Of a DNA stretch of 64,000 bases, positions 24,366 through 36,831 are shown piece by piece. Below the pieces are notes generated by a model, which did no database searches, was not told the origin of the DNA, and saw only the letters and a program-made list of their open reading frames with translations. The stretch's first letter is position 1. Each line of letters starts with the position of its first letter. The position numbers and the translations under genes are program-made. The DNA is from Rubrivivax sp. GTDB lineage: Bacteria > Pseudomonadota > Gammaproteobacteria > Burkholderiales > Burkholderiaceae_C. The DNA lies in the NCBI GenBank assembly GCA_016707445.1, contig JADJHR010000001.1, forward strand, positions 186,001 to 250,000, written 5' to 3'.

Positions 24366-25591
24366 CACCCGAACAACATCACGCCCTTGACACCTGGGTC
24401 GACGCCCATTTCGACGACGAAGTGCGCTTTCTGCAGCAACTGGTGCAGGTGCCCACCGACACCCCGCCAGGCAACAACGCGCCGCATGCGGTGCGAACGG
24501 CCGAACTGCTGCGCGAGTTCGGTTTCGAGGTCGAGCAGCATGTGGTGCCGGCCGAACAGGTGCAGGCTGCGGGGCTGCAGAGCATCACCAACCTGGTGGT
24601 GCGTCGCGCCTATGGGCCGGGCCGCACGGTGGGCCTGAACGCGCACGGTGACGTGGTGCCGCCGGGTGAAGGCTGGACGCAGCACCCCTACGGCGGCGCC
24701 GTGGTCGACGGCAAGCTCTACGGTCGCGCCGCTGCGGTCAGCAAGTGCGATTTCGCCAGCTTCACCTTCGCCACGCGCGCCATCGAGTCGCTGCGCGCGC
24801 AACTCAAGGGCAAGGTCGAGCTGTACTTCACCTACGACGAAGAGTTCGGCGGTGAACTCGGACCGGGCTGGCTGCTGCAACAGGGCATCGTCAAGCCCGA
24901 CCTGCTGATCGCCGCCGGTTTCAGCTACCAGGTTGTCACCGGTCACAACGGCTGCCTGCAGATGGAAGTCACCGTGCACGGCAAGATGGGCCATGCGGCG
25001 GTGCCGCACACCGCGGTCGATGCGCTGCAGGCCGCCACGCGCATCCTGAATGCGCTGTACCACCAGAACACCCTGTACCAGCAGGTCACGAGTCAGGTCA
25101 AGGGCATCATCCATCCCTATCTGAACGTGGGCCTGATTCAGGGCGGCACCAACACCAACGTGGTGCCCGGCAAGGTGGTGCTCAAGCTCGACCGCCGCAT
25201 GATCCCCGAGGAGAACCCGGCCGAAGTCGAAGCCACGCTGCGCCGCGTGATCGCCGATGCGGTGGCCCAGTCGCCCGGCATCACGGTCGAGGTCAAGCGC
25301 ATATTGCTGGCCCATGCACTGAAGCCGCTGGCCGGCAACCAGCCGCTGGTGCAGGTCCTGTGCCAGCACGCCAGCGCGGTGTTCGGTGAGGCGATCGAGG
25401 CCTCGGGCACACCGCTGTACACCGACGCGCGATTGTTCTGCGAGCAGGGCATCCCGGCCGTGCTGTACGGCTGCGGCCCGCGCACCGTGCTTGAAAGCAA
25501 CGCCAAGCGCGCCGACGAACACATCGAGCTTGAAGACCTGCGCCGCGCTACCAAGGTACTGGCGCGCGCGCTGGGTGATCTGCTGAGCTGA
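24362..25591 (+). CDS. M20-family amidohydrolase/deacylase linked to ureide catabolism
   Basis: A 409-residue M20 peptidase-like enzyme. Metal and catalytic segments: NAHGDVVPPGEGW, the bridging Asp in AVSKCDFASF, YDEEFGGELGPGW with the Glu pair, and the lid-domain VTVHGKMGHAAVPHTAVDA. It overlaps the fusion gene by ATGA, so it belongs to the same operon. The substrate may be a late ureide (ureidoglycine or ureidoglycolate) or an N-carbamoyl/acyl amino acid; family sequence does not decide. No recognisable ureidoglycolate lyase or ureidoglycine aminohydrolase is in the window, so this gene is the best candidate to complete the route. Confidence 0.82.
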   Translation: MTPEQHHALDTWVDAHFDDEVRFLQQLVQVPTDTPPGNNAPHAVRTAELLREFGFEVEQHVVPAEQVQAAGLQSITNLVVRRAYGPGRTVGLNAHGDVVPPGEGWTQHPYGGAVVDGKLYGRAAAVSKCDFASFTFATRAIESLRAQLKGKVELYFTYDEEFGGELGPGWLLQQGIVKPDLLIAAGFSYQVVTGHNGCLQMEVTVHGKMGHAAVPHTAVDALQAATRILNALYHQNTLYQQVTSQVKGIIHPYLNVGLIQGGTNTNVVPGKVVLKLDRRMIPEENPAEVEATLRRVIADAVAQSPGITVEVKRILLAHALKPLAGNQPLVQVLCQHASAVFGEAIEASGTPLYTDARLFCEQGIPAVLYGCGPRTVLESNAKRADEHIELEDLRRATKVLARALGDLLS

Positions 25592-25810
25592 GCTGCGCGG
25601 GCGCAAGCGCGGCATCAGCCCAGCGCCCTCAGTCAGGCACGGCGAAGAATTTGGGGCCTTGTCGCGTCGGCGACCACGCGGCGCGGCGTGGCCGGGGATG
25701 GGTGTTCGCGGCTTCCATTTGACCTTCTACCTCGCAGGGCGGCCAAGGCCGTGCCCTTGATCCAGCCTAAGGGTGTGGCGCACGATCACCGCTAGAGTGC
25801 CGCCATCGTG

Positions 25811-26200
25811 ATGTCGCATCGGGTCTCCTGCCGTCGTTCTCGCGCCCTCTGGGTGCTGGCCGTGCTGCTGTTGCTGGGCCAGTGGGTCGGCAGCCATGCT
25901 GCGCTGGCGCACCATGCGCGACAACTGCTGGCCGCATCACCGCTGTCCCAGATCTGCACCGCGCCCGAAGCGGGCGCGACCGGCGGCACCACCGCGCCCG
26001 CTGACTCCGATGCGGCGGCGCGTGTGTCAGCGTGTTGCGCCGCCTGCGCCGTGCTGCTGGCCGCGCCGGCACCGGCGCGGCCAGACACCAGCCCGCTGCT
26101 GCCTGGCGACCCGGCCCCTGCAGTCCAAAGCGAAGCAAGCGATCTGCGCCTGCAGGTCGTGCTGCTGCCTCCGGCGCGCGCACCGCCGACCCGGGCCTAG
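25811..26200 (+). CDS. DUF2946-like small membrane/secreted protein next to copper receptor
   Basis: A 129-residue protein: one N-terminal hydrophobic segment (ALWVLAVLLLLGQWVGSHAAL), a short region with QICTAPEAG, then a Cys-rich hydrophobic segment VSACCAACAVLLAAP and a Pro-rich tail. This layout (signal anchor, C-T-A, later CxxC) is that of DUF2946 proteins, often found beside copper transport genes. ATG at 25811 directly follows an in-frame GTG at 25808; either may be used. It lies 134 bases before a copper-type TonB receptor and probably takes part in copper uptake or handling. Confidence 0.65.
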   Translation: MSHRVSCRRSRALWVLAVLLLLGQWVGSHAALAHHARQLLAASPLSQICTAPEAGATGGTTAPADSDAAARVSACCAACAVLLAAPAPARPDTSPLLPGDPAPAVQSEASDLRLQVVLLPPARAPPTRA

Positions 26201-26334
26201 CCCGCTCCCTCCGCAAGCCTTCTGCCCGCCGGCATGCCCGCGTCGACGACGCCGGGGCCGACGCGTGCGCCCTTGTCGACGACGCTGCCGCCGCCGCGCG
26301 GTGCATGGCGCGTCACTTTCGGATCCGTATTGCC

Positions 26335-28656
26335 ATGAACATTTCCAGCCTCCGCCGCCGCCCCGCCCGGCATCACGCGCCGCTCGAACCCAGGCCGCCT
26401 CGCCGGCTGCGCCATCATCTGAATCCCGTCGCGGCAGCGCTGCTGGTGGCCCTGTCGCTGGCCGCCCAGGCCCAGACGGCTGCCTTGGATCCCGTGGTCA
26501 TCGAAGGGCTCAGGCCCGCGGCCGAGGCATCGGCCATGCGACCTGCAACACTCGACACCGAGGCGTTGCGCCGTGCACGAACGGCCAGCAGCGACAGCGC
26601 GGCGCTGCTGCGCGACATTCCCGGCGTCGCGCTGCAAGGTGCAGGCGGCTTGTCCAGCCTGCCGATCGTGCATGGCCTGTCGGGTGACCGCCTGCGCATC
26701 AAGATCGACGGCATGGACCTGATCGCGTCCTGCCCCAACCACATGAACCCGCCGCTGTCGTCTCTCGATCCCGCCGCCATCGGCGCGCTGGAGGTCTACG
26801 CCGGCATCACGCCGGTGAGTGTGGGCGGCGACAGCATCGGCGGCACGGTGGTGGCGCGCACGCGCGACCCGGTGTTCGCCACCGACGCGCAGGGCAAGGT
26901 CAGCAACGGCGAGATCGGCGCCTACTGGCGCAGCAATGGCAACGCGCAGGGCGTCAACGCCAGTGCGTCGATGGCCACGCCCACGCTGTATGTGGCCTAC
27001 AGCGGGGCCATGGCACGGTCGGACAACCTGCGTGCCGGAGCTGACTTCAAGTCGCTGCAGGAAACGGGTCGGCCCGGCCACCTGCTGCCAGGCGACGAGA
27101 TCGGCTCGACCGCCTACGACACGCGCAACCACAGCCTGAGCCTGGCGCACCGCCAGGGCAACCACCTGTTCGAAGCGCGTCTGGGCCTGCAGGACTTGCC
27201 ACTGCAGCTGTACCCGAACCAGCGCATGGACATGCTGGACAACCGCCAGCAGCGCGTGAACCTGCGCTACCTGGGCCGCTTCGACGGCGGCACGGTCGAA
27301 GCGCGCCTGTACCACGAGGGCGTCGAGCACCGCATGGATTTCGGGCCAGATCGGCGCTTCTGGTACGGCAGCCAATCGGGCACCGGCAGCGCCTGCGATC
27401 CGATCCGCTTTGCCGGCGACCCTGCGGGTACCTGCGCGGCCGGCATGCCGATGACCACCGAGAGCCGCAACCTGGGGCTGACGGTGAAGGCCGACCTGCA
27501 GTTGCACAAGGATGCGCTGCTGCGCATCGGCGCCGAGGCCCAGACCTATCGCCTGCAGGATCTGTGGCCGGCATCGGGGGGTGGCATGGGACCGGACGTG
27601 TTCCAGAACATCCACGACGGTGAACGTGATCGCACGGCGCTGTTTGCCGAGTGGCAGGCCACACACAGTCGCGGCTGGACGACCTCGGTCGGGCTGCGTG
27701 CCGAGCGCGTGCGCACGGCGGCTGGCGAGGTGCAGGGCTACAGCACGGCCACCAACGCACCAGGCAATCAATTGATAGATGCCGCGCGCTTCAACGCCGG
27801 CGATCGCAGCCGCAGCGACATCAACCTGGACGTCACGCTGCTGGCCCGGCGCACGATCAGCCGTGATCTGGATCTGGAGTTCGGCGTTGCGCGCAAGCTG
27901 CGCTCACCCAACCTGTACGAACGCTACACCTGGTCGACCTGGGCCATGGCGGCCACGATGAACAACTTCGTGGGCGATGGTAACGGCTACGTGGGGCTTG
28001 CGAGCTTGAAGCCCGAGCGCGCGCACACCCTGTCCGCGACCCTCGACTGGCACGGTGCAGACGGTCGTTGGGGCATGAAGGTCACGCCCTACCTGACCCA
28101 GGTTGCCGACTACATCGACGCGATGGCCCGCCCGGGCTGGGTGGCCGGCAAGTTCAACGTGCTGAGCTACGCCAACCAGTCGGCGCGCATCGTCGGTGCC
28201 GACCTCTCGGGACACCTGGCGCTGCACGCCACGCGCTGGGGCAGCTGGCGGGTCGACGCGCTGCTGAACCTGACGCATGGCGAGAACCGCGACAGCGGCG
28301 CCGCGCTGTTCAACATCATGCCGCTGAACGGCAAGCTGAGCCTGTCCAACCAGCATGGCGATTGGCGCCACGGCGTCGAGCTGGTCGCGGTGGCCAACAA
28401 GACCCGGGTCTCGACGGTACGCAACGAAGTCCCGTCGCCGGGCTACGGTCTTGTCAACCTGCGCACGGGATACGCCTGGAAGCGACTGCGCCTGGACCTC
28501 GGCGTCGACAACCTGTTCGACAAGTCGTATGTGCTGCCCACGGGCGGCGCCTATGTCGGGCAGGGCACGACGATGAGCATCAACGGTGTGCCCTGGGGCG
28601 TCGGCGTGCCCGGGCCCGGGCGCTCATTCAGCGTGGCGGCCACGCTGCTGTTCTGA
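26335..28656 (+). CDS. OprC/NosA-type TonB-dependent copper receptor
   Basis: A 773-residue outer-membrane receptor. Signal peptide ending LSLAAQAQ, plug domain (LLRDIPGVALQGAGGLSSLP, LRIKIDGMDL) and a barrel ending in VAATLLF. The copper-binding signature of OprC is present: CPNHM in the plug (Cys133, Met137; CxxxM) and EHRMDF in a barrel loop (His332, Met334; HxM). In OprC these four residues bind copper. Start at 26335 gives MNISSLRRR; longer frames overlap the DUF2946 gene. A strong hairpin follows the stop. Role: import of copper across the outer membrane, perhaps for cupro-enzymes such as cytochrome oxidases. Confidence 0.92.
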   Translation: MNISSLRRRPARHHAPLEPRPPRRLRHHLNPVAAALLVALSLAAQAQTAALDPVVIEGLRPAAEASAMRPATLDTEALRRARTASSDSAALLRDIPGVALQGAGGLSSLPIVHGLSGDRLRIKIDGMDLIASCPNHMNPPLSSLDPAAIGALEVYAGITPVSVGGDSIGGTVVARTRDPVFATDAQGKVSNGEIGAYWRSNGNAQGVNASASMATPTLYVAYSGAMARSDNLRAGADFKSLQETGRPGHLLPGDEIGSTAYDTRNHSLSLAHRQGNHLFEARLGLQDLPLQLYPNQRMDMLDNRQQRVNLRYLGRFDGGTVEARLYHEGVEHRMDFGPDRRFWYGSQSGTGSACDPIRFAGDPAGTCAAGMPMTTESRNLGLTVKADLQLHKDALLRIGAEAQTYRLQDLWPASGGGMGPDVFQNIHDGERDRTALFAEWQATHSRGWTTSVGLRAERVRTAAGEVQGYSTATNAPGNQLIDAARFNAGDRSRSDINLDVTLLARRTISRDLDLEFGVARKLRSPNLYERYTWSTWAMAATMNNFVGDGNGYVGLASLKPERAHTLSATLDWHGADGRWGMKVTPYLTQVADYIDAMARPGWVAGKFNVLSYANQSARIVGADLSGHLALHATRWGSWRVDALLNLTHGENRDSGAALFNIMPLNGKLSLSNQHGDWRHGVELVAVANKTRVSTVRNEVPSPGYGLVNLRTGYAWKRLRLDLGVDNLFDKSYVLPTGGAYVGQGTTMSINGVPWGVGVPGPGRSFSVAATLLF

Positions 28657-28679
28657 AGGGCTGACCCGCAAGCGGTTTG

Positions 28680-28712
28680 CCACGGCTGTGTCCTTGCATC
28701 GAGCAGCCGTGG
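28680..28712. terminator. bidirectional hairpin terminator
   Basis: CCACGGCTG (28680-28688) and CAGCCGTGG (28704-28712) form a perfect 9-bp stem with a 15-base loop. It lies between the converging copper receptor (stop 28656) and methyltransferase (stop at 28714), suited to end both transcripts although no long T run follows. Confidence 0.6.
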
Positions 28713-28713
28713 T

Positions 28714-29583
28714 TCACGAACATTTTGTTGCCGCACCGACCAGGCACTCACCCGGCACCTCGAATCCATCGGGCGATTCGAAGTGGCGCATCGCGTCTTC
28801 GACCTCGTTCCACACCGAGTCGCGTTCCGCAGCAGGCAGGTGGGCCATCATGGCATTGAATGCACCGAATGCTTCTCGTGCGACTCGCACGTACTCGGCG
28901 GCACGGGTCGCCCTGTGCGGGACCGACACGGCATGAACCTCGGCGTCGGCAAAGCCGGCGTCACGAAAGACATCCTGAAGCACCCCGGGGCTGCCCAGGC
29001 TGAAGGGCCCCGGTTGTCCCTGAGCGGGGGCTGAGCGTTGCGCGCGCCGACGGATGATCGAAGCCGGCATGGCGCCCCAAGGGATTCGATCGGGTGTGGA
29101 AAACACGAGGACCGCGACCCGACCACCCGTTTTCAGGGCACGGCGCCACTCGCGCAGCGCTGTCACGGGTTGCGGCATGTACATCAGACCCAGCCGACAC
29201 AGCACCACATCAAAGCCAGCGTCGGGCAGGGCCAATTTCTCACCGTCCATGGCGCGGGCCTCGATCTGTTCGAGTCCACGTTCTTGGGGGACCTGCAGCG
29301 CAAGCTCGACGATCCCTTCCGAGATGTCGGTCGCCAGCACGCAGCCGCCGGCGCCAACTCGTTCGGCGGCACTGACCGCCGGTTCACCTGCGCCGGCGGC
29401 GATGTCCAGAATGCGCTGATTCGGCTGGATCCGCGCCAGGCCGAGCATCTGTCGCGTTGCGCCGCCATACCAGCGATCCAAGGTGGGGTTCCAGCGTCGC
29501 CAGGCGGCGCCGTCCTTGTTCCATTGTTCCCGCTGCGCGTTCTTGTACGTCGTCGCGTCGAATGAGGGTTGCGGTTCGGCCAT
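28714..29583 (-). CDS. class I SAM-dependent methyltransferase
   Basis: A 289-residue methyltransferase of the UbiE/COQ5-like type. Motif I is ILDIAAGAGEPAVSAAERVG, followed by the acidic VLATDISEG, ARAMDGEKLALPDAGFDVVLCRLGLMYM (quoted in part as motifs II-III) and ALKTGGRVAVLVF. The N-terminus NAQREQWNKDGAAWRRWNP and the later SLGSPGVLQDVFRDAGF are typical of small-molecule methyltransferases. The acceptor is unknown. ATG at 29583 (MAEPQPSFDA) is preferred; one at 29595 adds four residues. It stands alone, facing the copper receptor. Confidence 0.85.
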   Translation of the reverse strand: MAEPQPSFDATTYKNAQREQWNKDGAAWRRWNPTLDRWYGGATRQMLGLARIQPNQRILDIAAGAGEPAVSAAERVGAGGCVLATDISEGIVELALQVPQERGLEQIEARAMDGEKLALPDAGFDVVLCRLGLMYMPQPVTALREWRRALKTGGRVAVLVFSTPDRIPWGAMPASIIRRRAQRSAPAQGQPGPFSLGSPGVLQDVFRDAGFADAEVHAVSVPHRATRAAEYVRVAREAFGAFNAMMAHLPAAERDSVWNEVEDAMRHFESPDGFEVPGECLVGAATKCS

Positions 29584-29718
29584 GCACCCTCTCACGTTCG
29601 ATGAGCGTCGTGTGCTTCCCGGTCTGCTGTGGGGCCCAGGCCTCAGGAGTCTGAGTCGTCTGCCATCGATCCTGCGTACGCAAGAAGGTCGATCCGACCG
29701 GGTCTGGGGTGAGCGCGC

Positions 29719-29976
29719 TCAGATGCGGCGCTCGACGGCGCGTACCGCCAGTTCGGTGCGGCTGCGCGCGTGCAGCCTTTACATGATGCGGCTGACGTAG
29801 TTCTTCACCGTGCCTTCGGCCAGAAAGATGGTTGCCGCGATCTGCTTGTTGCTCATGCCTTGCGCGATCAGGACGATGACGTGCTTTTCCTTGTCGGTCA
29901 GCGGCTCGTGCAGCGGATCGATGGCTGGCGGTGTCATCGACTGGCTCGGCAAGCCGCTTGCCGGGACCGACCTCAA
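29719..29976 (-). pseudogene. remnant of a NarL/LuxR-type response regulator (HTH only, with nonsense codon)
   Basis: Only the C-terminal helix-turn-helix survives: LTDKEKHVIVLIAQGMSNKQIAATIFLAEGTVKNYVSRIM, split here by a TAA codon at 29779-29781. The same frame then continues RLHARSRTELAVRAVERRI to the natural end at 29719, so a single base change created the stop. The receiver domain is absent upstream. The truncated product would lack the last HTH helix. Together with the adjacent kinase remnant it marks a decayed two-component system. Confidence 0.75.
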
Positions 29977-30065
29977 CGAGTGCGGACGCTGTCTCGCGGC
30001 GCGCCACGACGAGCTGGAAACTGCCGAGCTCGGCCGCGCCGAGGAGGTGGCGGTCAGTGGCCTGG

Positions 30066-30449
30066 CCGGAGCTGCGTGATCTGCTGACCCACTTCACGCA
30101 GCGCACCGGGGTGGCGACCGATCTGCAGGCCGATGCCGCGGCGGCGGCCGTGTCCGACCAGCGCGCCGAGACGCTGTTCCGCATGGTCGAAGAGGCGCTG
30201 CACAACGTCGAACGCCATGCGTCGGCCCGGCGCGTCACGGTCGAACTGCGCCAAACCGGCGACGTGCTGGCGCCGTGCCGAAGCCTGTGCATCGCCGAAT
30301 ACGGCGTCGGCTTCGATCCGTCGACACCCATGCCGGGGCACTACGGCCTGCTGGGCATGCGCGAGCAGGCCGCGCTGGTGGGGGCCACCTTGGGCGTGCT
30401 CAGCGCGCCCGGTCAAGGGACGCGCATCGAGCTGGCATTCCCGGCCTGA
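30066..30449 (+). pseudogene. remnant of a NarX-type histidine kinase (ATPase domain only)
   Basis: The frame from ELRDLLTHFTQRTGVATDLQ to the stop at 30449 matches the C-terminal part of HisKA_3 kinases: FRMVEEALHNVERHASAR (N box), GFDPSTPMPGHYGLLGMREQA (G box, quoted in two parts in the gene). The usual DDG before GFDP reads AEYGV, so a catalytic Asp is lost, and the dimerisation and sensor domains are missing. It abuts the LuxR remnant head to head, an unnatural order suggesting rearrangement. Confidence 0.7.
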
Positions 30450-30558
30450 GCCTGCCGGACCAATCGCCGCGTCAGCCGGCGCCGCCCACGACCTGCGGCA
30501 GGGTTGATTGATGACGACCGGCACTGTCGGGTCGAGCCTGCGCCGCCTACAGTAGGCC

Positions 30559-32519
30559 ATGGCAGGCGACCTCGGTACGGAGCGCGAATGGCTGGAAGCC
30601 GATGGCCTGGGCGGTTATGCGTCGGGCACGGCGGCGCTGGTTCGTACGCGGCGCTATCACGCGCTGCTGCTCGCCGCGGCCACGCCACCCACAGGGCGGC
30701 AGGTGCTGGCGAACGGTTGTGACGCCTGGCTGCAGACGCCGCAAGGTCGATTCGACCTCAGCGCGCAGGCCTATGCACCGGGTGTCGTGACGGGCAGCGG
30801 CCTGCAGCAGCTCGAGTCGTTCGAACCTGCGCCGTGGCCGACCTGGATCTTCCGCCTGCCCGACGGCACCCGGGTGCGGCATGACGTCTTCGTCGTCCCC
30901 GGTCAGGCGCTGACCTGCATGAGCTGGAAGCTGCTCACGCCGGGTGTTGGCTTGCACCTGTTCGTGCGCCCGTTCCTGAGCGGCCGCGACCATCATGCGC
31001 TGCACAAGTGCAATCCGGCGTTCCGCTTCGATGCCGACGAAGCGCCGGGCCAAGTCGCCTGGCAGCCCTATGCCGACGTGGACGGCGTGGTCGCACTGGG
31101 CAACGGCCGCTATCGGCACGATCCCCTGTGGTACTACAACTTCCGCTATGAGGCCGAGCGCGCGCGCGGTCTCGACTGCGACGAGGACCTGGCGGCGCCG
31201 GGTGTCTTCGATTGGTTGCTCGATGTTGGCGAGGCGGTGTTGATGCTCACGACGAAGGCCCATGCCGCCGAGGCGACGGCGTCGACGGCAGCGGCGTTGG
31301 CCGCTTGGGTCGAACGTCGGCGTGCCGCCGAGCGTGCGCGTCGCCAGCAACTCGGCAGCGGCCTCGATGCTGCCGCCGAGGTCTACCTGGTGCAGCGCCG
31401 TTCCACGGCGGCACCAGGCGGAAAATCCGTCATCGCGGGCTACCCCTGGTTTGCCGACTGGGGCCGCGACACCTTCATTGCACTGCGCGGTCTGTGCCTG
31501 GCGCGCGGCCGGTTGGACGACGCACGCGCGATCCTGCTGGCCTGGGCGGCCACCGTGTCAGAGGGCATGCTGCCGAACCGGTTTGCCGATCGAGGTGACG
31601 CGCCCGAGTTCAATTCGGTCGACGCGTCGCTGTGGTTCGCCGTTGCCGTGCGCGAGTTTGTGCGCAGCGCTGCCGCGTCGCCCGCAGACACGCAGACCCT
31701 GCGTGATGCCGTCGAGGCCATCCTCGGCGGCTACTCGCGTGGCACACGCTACGGCATTCGCGCCGACACCGACGGCCTGCTGGCCTGCGGCGAACCCGGC
31801 GTGCAGCTGACCTGGATGGACGCCAAGGTGGGCGACCGGGTCGTCACGCCGCGCATCGGCAAGCCGGTGGAGGTGCAGGCGCTGTGGCTCAATGCGCTGG
31901 ATTTCGCGTCAAGCTGGCAGCCGCGCTGGCGCGACGTCCTTGCCACCGGTCTGGCATCGTTCGATGCGAAATTCTGGAACGCACAGCGGGGCTGCTTGTT
32001 CGACGTTGTCGATGCCGATCACGAACCGGGCCGTCATGATGCGGCGTTGCGGCCGAACCAGATCTTTGCCGTCGGCGGGCTGCCGTTGCCGTTGCTGCGC
32101 GGGGTGCGGGCACGGCAGGTGGTCGACGTGGTGCAGCAGCATTTGTGGACGCCCGCGGGCCTGCGCTCACTGGCGCCGGGTGAAGCTGGCTACGCGCCGC
32201 GCTACGAGGGTGACGTGCGGGCGCGCGATGCCAGCTACCACCAGGGGACGGTATGGCCCTGGCTGGCCGGCGCCTTCGTCGAAGCCTGGCTGCGCACGCA
32301 TGGCGACGATGCGGCCGCGCGGCAAACGGCGCGCGAGCGCTTCCTGGCGCCGCTGCTGGCGCGGCTGCAGATCGCCGGGCTCGGGCACCTGAGCGAGATT
32401 GCCGACGGCGACGCCCCGCACACGGCACGCGGCTGCCCGTTCCAGGCCTGGTCGATGGCTGAACTGCTGCGCCTCGATCGGGTCGTACTGGCCACACCGA
32501 ACAGACGCAAGGCGCGAAC

Positions 32520-32523
<4 letters not shown>
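30559..32523 (+). CDS. amylo-alpha-1,6-glucosidase (glycogen debranching enzyme family)
   Basis: A 654-residue enzyme. The N-terminal domain begins EWLEADGLGGYASGTAALV RTRRYHALL (conserved GGYA and RTRRYHGLL-like elements). The C-terminal (alpha/alpha)6 GDE domain contains YPWFADWGRDTFIALRGL, LPNRFADRG, FNSVDASLWF and SYHQGTVWPWLAGAFVEAWL, which hold the acidic catalytic residues. It removes alpha-1,6-linked glucose at glycogen branch points. ATG 30559 gives a full N-terminus. The next gene, a GH63-like glucosidase, overlaps by ATGA. The set suggests turnover of a storage or osmoprotective glucan. Confidence 0.92.
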
Positions 32524-35275
<2,752 letters not shown>

Positions 35276-35276
<1 letters not shown>

Positions 35277-36228
35277 TGAACGACGACAGGCGCTATGACG
35301 TGATCATCATCGGCAGCGGCGCGGGCGGCGGCACGCTGGCATGCAAGCTGGCGCCTTCGGGCAAGCGCATCCTGATCCTCGAGCGTGGCGACTAGCTGCC
35401 GCGCGAGAAGGCCAACTGGTGCGCCACCCCGGTCTTCGTCGACAGCCGCTACGTCTCGCCAGACACCTGGTTCGACGCTGCCGGCCAGGCTTTCCAGCCC
35501 GGCGTGCACTACTTCGTGGGCGGCGCGGCCAAGATGTACGGTGCCGCCTTGTTCCGGCTGCGGCAGCAAGACTTTCAGGCCCACCGCACAGCCGACGGCA
35601 AGACACCCGACTGGCCGCTGGGCTACGACGACTTCGAGCCCTGGTACACCGGGGCCGAGCAGCTTTACCAGGTGCACGGCCAACGCGGCGACGATCCACC
35701 GACCCGCCGGCCAGTGCGCCGTATCCCTACCCTGCGGTGTCACACGAGCCGCGTGTGCAGGAGATCGCCGACGGCCTGAAACGCGCTGGCTGCCGGCCCA
35801 CCTACGCACCGCGCGCCATCCTGCTCGACGAGGCCGACCCCGTGCACAGCCGCTGCATCCGCTGCGACACCTGCGACGGTTTTCCCTGCCTCGTGCACGC
35901 CAAGGCCGATGCCGAGGTCATCGCCGTGGCGCCGGCACTGCAGTACGCCAACGTCACGCTGCGCACCCGCGCGCAGGTGCAGCAGTTGCAAACCGACCCC
36001 GTCGGGCGCACGGTGACGCGTGGTGTCTTCGTCGATCACGACGGTGAGCGTGAGACCTACGCCGCCGACATCGTGGTCGTCGCCTGCGGCGCGGCCAACT
36101 CGGCACGGCTGCTGCTGATGTCGGCCAGCGACCAACACCCACGCGGCCTGGCCAACGGCTCCGACCAGGTCGGCCGCAAATACATGTCTCACAACGCGAT
36201 GGCGCTGGTGGCGACCCTTCGCGACAGT
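35276..36228 (+). pseudogene. GMC-family oxidoreductase, disrupted and truncated
   Basis: The start overlaps the glucosidase stop (TGATG). The frame reads MNDDRRYDVIIIGSGAGGGT with the FAD-binding GSGAGGG, then an amber codon (35393-35395) after LERGD where family members have a Trp (likely TGG to TAG). It continues PREKANW to about 35696, where one missing base shifts the frame. The second frame carries APYPYPAVSHEPRVQE, CIRCDTCDGFPCLVHAKADA and GLANGSDQVGRKYMSHNAMA, all typical of gluconate/glucose-type GMC enzymes. Similarity stops near 36228, so the C-terminal catalytic half is missing. Three independent lesions make it a true pseudogene. Confidence 0.85.
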
Positions 36229-36669
36229 GTCTGCCGGCACTTCCCGGCGGTGCCTTGCGTCACGAATCGGGGCCCTCGTTCGCGCGGATACCGTGATGCC
36301 CGGATCGGTTCGCACGGCAACCTTTTGCGCACCGGGCGCCACCATGGCCTGCTCGCCATTCAAGCTGCGCCACGGGGGCGCGGGCCGATTCATGCTCACG
36401 CTCGAAACCCGCCAACCGCGTCCCGACACACCGACGCAGACGCCGTCCGCTGCGGTGCGCCAATCGCCGCAGAACCAGCGCTTCCTCTCGTCGCTGGGCC
36501 GCTCGGCGCCCGAGGCAGCAAGCACCGACCGGTTGACCGACCAGGACTACCGGACCGTCATGCGCTGGGTCCCGCTGGTCGATCCAGGCATCGCGTTGAC
36601 CCTGGTCGCTTGCACCCTGATGGTCTTGTCCGACCTGTGAGTTGCAGGCCTGGCTTGCAGGCAGGCTGT
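36229..36669. other. 440 bases of decayed sequence without a recognisable gene
   Basis: Between the GMC remnant and the cardiolipin-synthase fragment I see only open frames with biased composition (Arg, Thr and Pro rich) and no conserved motif, start signal or coupling. This fits debris left by deletion of the GMC 3' half and of the neighbouring gene. Confidence 0.5.
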
Positions 36670-36831
36670 CTGTCTGGAACCGAAGAACAGGAAGGCCGGC
36701 AGCCCCAGATAGGGAAATGCCGCGATGCAGATGACCCAGGCCAGCGCCGCTGCGGGGTGCCTGCGTTGGTGGTCGATGCGGGTCAGCAACACATAGATCA
36801 GCAGCCCGCCGCAGACGAAGGCGGCATGCTC
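36670..36831 (-). pseudogene. N-terminal fragment of a cardiolipin synthase
   Basis: The minus strand encodes LLIYVLLTRIDHQRRHPAAA LAWVICIAAFPYLGLPAFLFFGSRQ in one frame (shown in two pieces). This is the PLDc_N membrane segment that begins bacterial cardiolipin synthases: one or two helices with HQRRxPxAxLAW and PYLGxPxxLxFGxR. The catalytic HKD domains are absent. The fragment starts within two bases of the DUF1345 stop, so two broken genes have been joined. Confidence 0.65.

Noticed and set aside
22572..25615. Two long minus-strand frames (about 590 and 614 codons) opposite the urate genes
   Set aside because: Antisense shadows of the UraD-AllC and M20 genes with non-protein-like composition.
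36227..36640. 137-codon plus-strand frame after the GMC remnant
   Set aside because: Begins inside the pseudogene in another frame; low-complexity Pro/Thr/Arg content with no conserved element.
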